A stretch of 64,000 bases of DNA from Synaphobranchus kaupii (Eukaryota > Chordata > Actinopteri > Anguilliformes > Synaphobranchidae): positions 106,590,585-106,654,584 of the forward strand of contig CM056377.1 in assembly GCA_029718625.1 (NCBI GenBank), given 5' to 3'. Numbering within the stretch: the first letter of the stretch is position 1; each line of letters begins with the position of its first letter. The notes beneath the pieces were generated by a model. That model worked only from the letters and a program-made list of their open reading frames with translations, did not search any database and was not told the origin of the DNA. Below are positions 56,847 through 64,000 of the stretch, piece after piece. A program made the position numbers and the translations under genes.

Positions 56847-58848
56847 GGGCCCTATCTTACACCCGGCGCAAAGCGGCGCTAACGCAAACGCAAGTGTCTT
56901 TGCTATCTTACACCCGGCGCTAGGTCCATAATAACGCCTAACGCTTACGCCGTCAAACTAGCATTGCGCCATTAACTAGTCTTGCGCCATCATTAGTGAA
57001 CTGGGCGTGTTGGTCTTAAGATGAGGAGTGGCCAGGATTCTTTTTGGCATATTGCTATCTTGAGCCAGCAGAAAGCGCTTGCGCTAGAACCACCACAAAC
57101 CTGGTCTAAAGTCATGTCGCAGTTGTTTACATGCTATTTTAACGGCGCATATAAGTGCGTCTACATAGGCGTGTGCACAACGCGCATACCCTCCTGTCTG
57201 TTACACACAGGGGCGTGCACAGGCATGACTAAAATATCTAGATCACAATGTGAAATATTATTATTGTGTAGGCTATATCAAAAATGCATAATAATAAAAG
57301 GTTCCATAGGTCCACATACCTTTCCCTCGGCGAAGGGAAACAATGCCACATTACATTGCTCTCAGCCCACTCCATCAACATCCAGGCGATGTGCGATGGT
57401 ACGGGACAATGGCTATCCATTAAAAAGGAGCTGATAACACCTATAGCTATCAAGCCTAATGCGCGAATTGTCTTTGCACCTAATGCGTGAATTGTCATTC
57501 AATGGAAAACTCGCGCACGGCAATAGACGGACATTTAAGTTCTGAAAATGCGGTTCAGATGTCATTACAATACAGCTCTGTTTATCTATGAATACAGCCT
57601 GTAAGTAAATAGAATGGTTTGTGACTGAAAAAAGTTCAAAACCTTGTCCAGTGAATATTGCATTTATTGTTTTTCAAATAGCCTAGGCTACAGCGAATTC
57701 GCTGTGCATAAGGTTTTTTTCGATAGCCTATGGTTAAAAAACGGAGATGTCACCATGTTAACTAAATTGTAACCTTAGCTATTCTTCGTCCTTCATATTT
57801 TTTTTAATTACAGTGACCAGGTTTCCATACTCTCACCGTTTAAAACCCAGCTGATTTCACCCGTTATTCCTTAACTGAACAAAACGATTTTAAAGAGAAC
57901 TACGCATCTAATTAGAAACTAAAACAAATTTGCAGCACGTTACACAATTAATTCACAATTAATTTTAATGCCATTCTCTGCACGTGAGCTGCATGTTCTC
58001 TGTTTCCCCTGCTGTAAATCGCACGTTTAACGGTCTTCCTGGGAAAGTGGATTGTTTTAAAGGATTACGCTACGAGTAAAACAGGTTGGTCACATTTCCA
58101 TAAACAGGACATTATTAAACAAGGGGAAATATGCGTGAACTTATGGGTTGCGAACCTGACAGCTTTATTGTATGGCTATTTAGTGTCATCATTAAGGCAA
58201 AATAACGGTATGTATGTTATTAATCAATATTAGCCTACTATGCAGGTAGCCTAATGAACTTTGGATGAAGCTTGAACTTCGAGAACTCCATGAGAACAGC
58301 CTCTTGGAATTGATGTTTGACACTTTCATTGCATAATCAAACGAAATTCGCTGAACAAGCAGGCTAATTTGGCGTTTTCTAAGGTGAGACTGAAGCCATT
58401 GATAGCTTATTCTCAGCTGTTGCAGGTCCTTTTAACGAAATTTAACCGCACATATTTTGTAAAATAACAGCCCTGTCTGGAATTACCGGGAACTCATAGG
58501 CTAATGGTTAGTCCGAATAATATTGATCATACTCCATTTAGCCTATTCCTTGATCACACTAAACACGCACGAGCATGTCTGTTTCGCCATCATAAGCAAT
58601 CCGCCAAGGTGGAAAAGCAGGCTTTTAAAGGGAATGGGATATGACATTTTGATTGGTTTAATTGAATGTCACGCCCAAGACACACCTATAATTAATGAAG
58701 CGACTAGGTTCAGCCCAGTTGCGCCATGCGCCGTGCTTAGCGCCAAAAAAACACGCCGTTAAAATAGCAAAAGTGGACTTGGACACGCCCTAAATGGACT
58801 TAGCGCCATGCGCTTAGACTAAGCGCCAAGATCGCCAAGATAGGGCCC
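56847..58848 (+). mobile_element. GGGCCCTAT-family DNA transposon, longest copy
   Basis: The ends GGGCCCTATCTTACACCC and CGCCAAGATAGGGCCC form a short inverted repeat. TAG flanks both sides (56844-56846 and 58849-58851), suggesting a 3-bp target duplication as in PIF/Harbinger elements. The 2002 bp contain no intact transposase. Shared subterminal GGCGC-rich tracts mark the family. Superfamily placement is tentative. Confidence 0.8.
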
Positions 58849-58851
58849 TAG

Positions 58852-59798
58852 GTTTGCTAAATCAAAAGATGGGTCACTCAGAACTTTGAGCTTTAACTTT
58901 GCCTGAATTTGCATATATTATTCTTTGAGGTAACTAAGGTAATTAAGTTTGAGGTAACCAGGACAGTAAAAACCAAATAAAATTGATTATTTGAATTTTC
59001 AGAACACACTGATGATGTATCTGAATCTTGAGTGATAATCTGAAAAAGAGTGATAAAAGTGAATCTACTTGGTTGGTTGGTTAAAAACTGTTAAAATTTA
59101 AGTTTCTCATAATATCATAATGCTTAGAGTAGCACTAAAATTGTTTTATTTCTTATTACAATGCATAATTCTTAGAATTGCATTTAAAGTATATGTAACT
59201 GCTTTTAGTAGCTGTCTCTTATCATAAGAAGCAGTACAGTAGCACATCTTATGAATATAACACTCATATCAGTGATGTAGTGCGCAGTTGGTAGAAACAA
59301 AATCTATTAATCTTTAAGGCAACCACTGATAAATGGGCTATTGGCACATTTTACTCCTTGCTGCCTTTATGGTCATGAAACATAGTACAAATATAAGTGT
59401 CTGTCACTCTGTATAGTGCTGTAATGCATTCTAAAAGTTTACAGCCCATAAGGTAATTTTAAATGACCATGACAGCAGAATTATCCGTTTATAAGACAGA
59501 AAGCTAGGACCACACCAAGCGTCATCGTAGAAGAGTTCTTTTTTATTATTTCACACCTAGTTGAACTAACACTTAATTTACCACATGAGCTCATTTAGCC
59601 ATGGAAAATGTCTTATGCCCTTCTAATACAGTCTTCTGTATAATAACTCAGCACTTTTCCCACCCTCGCAAATTTTTCACCTTGATTCAGAAACAGGATA
59701 TGGCGCCATGGACATAATTACACAAACTGTAGTCTACAGGTGTGGAGGCTGAAGGTTTAAGAGCCATTTTTGTTTGATAAAAGCTCCTGCTTTGTCAC
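58852..59798. other. Non-coding stretch
   Basis: I found nothing recognisable here. Confidence 0.4.
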
Positions 59799-59806
59799 CC
59801 TTAGAG

Positions 59807-60735
59807 CAGTGGCGGCTGGTGATCCAAATATAGGTTGGGGCGCTAGCATGGTCTTAGTGTCAGAAAAATTTTGGGCATTTGTTTATAAATAAAAAAGGGA
59901 AATACATTTGACTTTTGACTTTAAACAGGAAAAAAATAAGCAATCTTGTGTCTCAGTTGCATAAGACAGTTTAATTCACATTTCACATTAACATTTTGGG
60001 ACAAAGANNNNNNNNNNNNNNNNNNNNNNNNNNNNNNNNNNNNNNNNNNNNNNNNNNNNNNNNNNNNNNNNNNNNNNNNNNNNNNNNNNNNNNNNNNNNN
60101 NNNNNNNNNNNNNNNNNNNNNNNNNNNNNNNNNNNNNNNNNNNNNNNNNNNNNNNNNNNNNNNNNNNNNNNNNNNNNNNNNNNNNNNNNNNNNNNNNNNN
60201 NNNNNNNNNNNNNNNNNNNNNNNNNNNNNNNNNNNNNNNNNNNNNNNNNNNNNNNNNNNNNNNNNNNNNNNNNNNNNNNNNNNNNNNNNNNNNNNNNNNN
60301 NNNNNNNNNNNNNNNNNNNNNNNNNNNNNNNNNNNNNNNNNNNNNNNNNNNNNNNNNNNNNNNNNNNNNNNNNNNNNNNNNNNNNNNNNNNNNNNNNNNN
60401 NNNNNNNNNNNNNNNNNNNNNNNNNNNNNNNNNNNNNNNNNNNNNNNNNNNNNNNNNNNNNNNNNNNNNNNNNNNNNNNNNNNNNNNNNNNNNNNNNNNN
60501 NNNNNNNACATATTCAGGGGTTCCTGTATTATACAATACATTTTCAGGGGTTAATGTGCCGATTGCAGGGCAACTTTAGACAACACAAGACCAACATATT
60601 TATATGTTGTAACATGTTTGAGCTACATTTGTATTCTTTTTATTTTACTTTTTTATTTTTTATTTATTTTATTTATTTATTTTTTTTGTATGTGGGGGAG
60701 TGGGGGCGGCGCCCTCTATAGGCCGGCCGCCACTG
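59807..60735. mobile_element. hAT-type MITE with an assembly gap
   Basis: The ends CAGTGGCGGCTGGTG and GGCCGGCCGCCACTG are roughly inverted. A perfect 8-bp duplication CCTTAGAG flanks them (59799-59806 and 60736-60743). The middle is largely N. Confidence 0.85.
60008..60507. other. Assembly gap, 500 N
   Basis: Exactly 500 N are present. The round number suggests a placeholder length, so the true size of the MITE is unknown. Open frames across it are meaningless. Confidence 0.99.
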
Positions 60736-60743
60736 CCTTAGAG

Positions 60744-62206
60744 TTGTTCTCTCAGTGTTCCAAACTGAATTTAATTTTGACAAGAGCTGTAGGACAATGA
60801 TTAGGAGCTGAAGCACTGATGTTGTTGTGAGGCTAACCAAGAGTGAAGGATTCCTTTGATATGGGACAAGGGTGTACTCTATATCTACAACTGTTTTGAC
60901 AGCATCCCATCTTGAAAACAGATATCCGTTACAGTGCCTGAGGGTGAGATGTTTTCTAATACTTTGAATCACAGAAAACACTCATTCATTGGACGGGTAT
61001 ATCTAATGAAAAACATTATTTGTTCATTGAAATAATATGATTTAGATGTAAATAAGACTGCGTAGATGCTCAATATTTAATAAAATAATAAATCTAGGAT
61101 TGTGCATAAATTGATCAGGATGCATACTGGAGAGCTGAAGCAGACATTCTCTTTGCAGCTAGCTATGGTTTAATTGGTAGGCCTATAAGCACAGTAGTGT
61201 ACTTCATATTTCTGGTTCTAATGTAAGATAGCTACTCATCTAAAATGTATTGTCCATTGATTGCAATTTGTAAATCCATTTTTCTCATGTTTTTGGAATG
61301 TTTCCCTGGATTGTTATTATTATTATTATTATTATTGGTGGTCCGATGTAAACCAGGAGTGTGCTCATAGCCATATTTAATTCATTCCAGGTCATTCTGA
61401 ACTTTGTAACCAGAATAGCTGGTTCAAATTTAAGTCAAATGTATATAAACATCAAATTTACATGATGTTCATGAATCACATAATTCATGTGATTTCATTT
61501 TATCAACAATAAAACTGCTGAATTACCAGTGGACAAGCTGAAAAATGCAGCCTTTATGTAATTTATTATGTCTTTCTCTCCTCACCACGGACTCTACTAT
61601 AAATTTTTTCACATGTCTCTGATACCTTTCTTGTATTATGGATCTTTGGCATCCCAACATACTGGGTCCATTGCAGCGGGCCTTCAGTTTTTAATCTGCA
61701 GCTGTATATTAACACAGGTTTACACAGGATTTGCTGTGTATTAAGTTTAGGAAGGTCCTGATTGTAAGCGTGCAACTGGAGTTCTGTATCATCTGATCCC
61801 CAGAAATTCTCCTGCTAGTCCCGAAGTTTACTGTTTATGTGCGGAATTCAGCAACATTTAAAGGTGTATGCACCAGTTCTGTTGTCAGCACAGTGAAAGT
61901 GGAGAATGGAAATGTTTTAATATTTTAAGTGGGATATAAATATTGGGAGTACATTGGGAGGTAGTGCAACGCAAAAGCGTGTAATGCACAGCCAGTCAGT
62001 GATATTAATAATGGGGTGAAATCCAGAAGTGAAAGTCCGGGGGTCAAAAAGTAAGGCCCCATTTACACCTGTTCGTTTCATGTGACTTGTATCTAGATTG
62101 TATCCAGATAAGATTTTACCACGTTGCATTTACACTTACAGTAGTAGTCAGATGCGTCTCCGGTTTGCCCGATTGAAGTCCGATTGCTATTATTTTGCAC
62201 GTAAAA
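60744..62206. other. Non-coding stretch
   Basis: A (TTA)n microsatellite lies at about 61313-61337. A TAAGGCCCCATTTACACC tract at 62052 looks like the left end of another DNA transposon whose other end is outside the window or lost. Confidence 0.4.
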
Positions 62207-63636
62207 TAGGGTTGTCACGATAATATCGGATATGGCGATATTTGAAAATATCGCAGAGATGACTGTCTGTAGCCACGATATTTAAAAAATATATATATTT
62301 AAAAGAAATGTATTATTGCTATTCTAAGGACAAAAGATGCATACTTTTAAATAATAATATTGGTCGGAAATAATACGTGAGTTTATATTTCAAAATTTGT
62401 ATAACTGAAAATATTTGCATTAGGCTACTGCTTGTGCAGTGGCCTGCCCTACAAATCTGAGTGTTGCTTCCTTTCCCGCTCCATTTTCTATTTTAGTTCT
62501 GATACCTCGCAACAAATTCTGTATGCTTTGTTTTTTTTAAATATTTGGTTGTTATTATTTGCTCTGCATTTATTATTTTGTTACCATTAGCCTATTCGTA
62601 TACTGGTCCTAATTAATTATCTGATGCGCAATGTTAACAGCAGAGTGAGGATTGCTATTACATCGATTTTCCAATTTCCAGAGGAAGGTTAGTGTAAGGT
62701 AGGATGTAGGATCAAATTACAACTTCTGATCACTTGCTTTCATCCTTGCAGAGGGGGCTAGTGCTATAGATGTAACAGCCACGGTGTCAATGTATTATCC
62801 TCTATCTCGTGACTGATCGATATCATTAGTTAAGAGAAAGCGAGAGAAGATGGCTGATCTTGTTTCAAAGAAAAACACCACTTCGCCAATCTGGGAATTT
62901 TTCGGCTACAAACCCAATGATAATGGAGAACCGGCGAATGTCGACGAGGTAGCATGCCGTAAATGCATTAAAAAGCCATCACAACTAAGGATGGGAATAC
63001 AACAAACATTTCCCATAAAACATTTTCGATAACTACAGTCATTATGAGTGCATTATAACATTATGCCTATGAGAGCCTACAGGAGATGGCAATAAATAAT
63101 TTGTCATATGCAGACATAGCAGCAAACATTGCATCGCAACATTGTTTTGTGGACATAGTTCAAAACGTAATAAATTGACGGCCGCTCATCGTCATGTTTA
63201 TCATCACATTCATTTTGGAGCGATCTCTGAAGTGTCTAGCTACTAAGTTACGAGAAAAAAACAGTTTTGTGAGATGAGTGACGGGTCCGTACGGGATGTT
63301 GCAGTTGGCATTCATTTATACACGGATCCAAAACGAATAACCATTTGATTCTCGTTTTTCAATTTCTGTTTTTAAAATTAATATAGCATAACCATTAGTT
63401 TCTTGTTTTTTAATTTCTGTTTCTGAAACGGGAAACGATTGGCCAAAAAGTACACGGATCCAGAAGCAACGCTAAGGCTCCTGCAATTAGAACTCAACGC
63501 TGCCACATGTGGTAATTACTTCTGTTCACGTTGTCATTAATCCACTATAATTATATACAAATGATAATATTGAATATCACGATATTTCTTAAAGGCATAT
63601 CGACGATATGAAAAAGGGATATTGTGACAACCCTAA
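62207..63636 (+). mobile_element. hAT transposon remnant with BED finger
   Basis: The ends TAGGGTTGTCACGATA and TATTGTGACAACCCTA are inverted. A perfect 8-bp duplication ACGTAAAA flanks the element (62199-62206 and 63637-63644). The subterminal ATATCG-rich tracts are also mirrored (GATATGGCGATATTT and ATATCACGATATTT). The 1430-bp element keeps only the N-terminal finger of the transposase. Confidence 0.94.
62850..63030 (+). pseudogene. hAT transposase BED zinc finger, N-terminal remnant
   Basis: The start MADLVSKKNTTSPIWEFFGY and the following VACRKC fit a BED-type DNA-binding finger: an aromatic W..F region, then C-x2-C. After RKCIK the expected continuation (TKDGNTTNISHKTF) is in another frame, a shift near 62970. 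The His pair that would complete the finger is only partly present. The catalytic RNase H-like domain and the hAT dimerisation region are absent. ZBED-type host genes share the fold, but the surrounding terminal repeats and target duplication identify a transposon. Confidence 0.78.
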
Positions 63637-63644
63637 CGTAAAAT

Positions 63645-64000
63645 GCAAAACCCTGACAGAGCATTTCCTGCTTCTCAGAGAGCAAAAATGGTAGCCGCTT
63701 CCAAAATAGCTAGTTTTTATGGCATTTTTCAGTTTTTTAAAGTTAAGGGAAGATTCCATTTTCGGCAGACAATGTATAACAGAAGACAACCGATGAGATT
63801 GTTTAATACATTTATGATTGTGAATCTACATGTGTTTCTGCTTTGCGGCCAGCTATGTCATGTGATGTTACACTTTGGGAGCAGTATTGTCATATGTATC
63901 TTGCAGTTGTATTGGTGCATTTACACCTGCACTTCACAACTTTTTATGTGGATAATAAAGAATGCTCTGTGAAAACAATTTTACACAAAATACCAAGGTT
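63645..64000. other. Non-coding stretch at the window end
   Basis: A 109-codon ORF (63643-63972) starts inside the target duplication of the hAT element and has no similarity I know. TTTACACCTGCACTTCACAAC may belong to the outer element starting at 62052. Confidence 0.35.

Noticed and set aside
59921..60721. ORFs of 180-240 residues.
   Set aside because: They run across the 500-N gap, and almost all residues are undefined.
1..64000. CRISPR array, integron, prophage or bacterial operon.
   Set aside because: No regularly spaced direct repeats with unique spacers, no ribosome-binding-site-led gene clusters and no tRNA-linked integrase. Repeats and gene types are those of a fish nuclear genome.

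Overview
This window is repeat-rich vertebrate, almost certainly teleost fish, nuclear DNA. The evidence is the mix of mobile elements: Tc1 elements including a Sleeping Beauty-type copy, L2-type LINEs, tRNA-derived fish SINEs, hAT MITEs with 8-bp target duplications, and a complete Ty3/Gypsy chromodomain retrotransposon. I could not name the species. I found no intact host gene, no CRISPR array, no rRNA gene and no bacterial-type operon. The only intact coding capacity is the retrotransposon at 26182-33285. A 500-N assembly gap lies at 60008-60507.

Layout. 60-1626 is a decayed Tc1 element with 86-bp inverted repeats. 2641-6050 holds ordered fragments (N to C) of a fish DNA-transposon transposase, split by a palindromic MITE (3310-4205), a small Tc1 derivative (4614-5166) and an inverted duplication (5183-5360). 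8958-10637 is a hAT-like element with TSD GTTATGAC. 10783-12517 is a Gypsy relic lacking reverse transcriptase. 15-25 kb holds SINEs, an LTR fragment, LINE tails, and a copy of a GGGCCCTAT-ended family interrupted by a 765-bp hAT MITE. 26182-33285 is a young, complete, minus-strand chromodomain Gypsy element. 34944-36158 is a long foldback element. 36868-38724 is a hAT MITE carrying an L2 LINE. 42682-45988 is a three-level nest: a Sleeping Beauty-like Tc1 copy inside a LINE fragment inside an older Tc1 element. 46953-47756 and 56847-58848 are further copies of the GGGCCCTAT family. 59807-60735 and 62207-63636 are hAT-type elements, the latter with a BED-finger remnant. The remaining stretches look like intergenic or intronic DNA with microsatellites.

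The functional centre is the Gypsy element. Its gag and pol overlap in the -1 frame at a CCCAAAA heptamer, followed after 5 nt by a possible stem-loop, which is the layout of a programmed -1 frameshift signal. Next to its 5' LTR an 11-base sequence is exactly complementary to the LTR sequence about 32 nt downstream of a TATATAG box. This suggests self-priming as known for the Tf1/sushi group rather than tRNA priming. Identical LTR lengths, no difference seen between the LTRs, open reading frames and a perfect TATGG target duplication indicate a recent insertion. Everything else is decayed or non-autonomous.

I did not see a wholly new biological system. The best leads are the self-priming and frameshift signals of the Gypsy element, the RT-less Gypsy relic with an acidic insert, the transposase cluster at 2.6-6 kb, and the internal empty-site and nesting evidence that orders the insertions.
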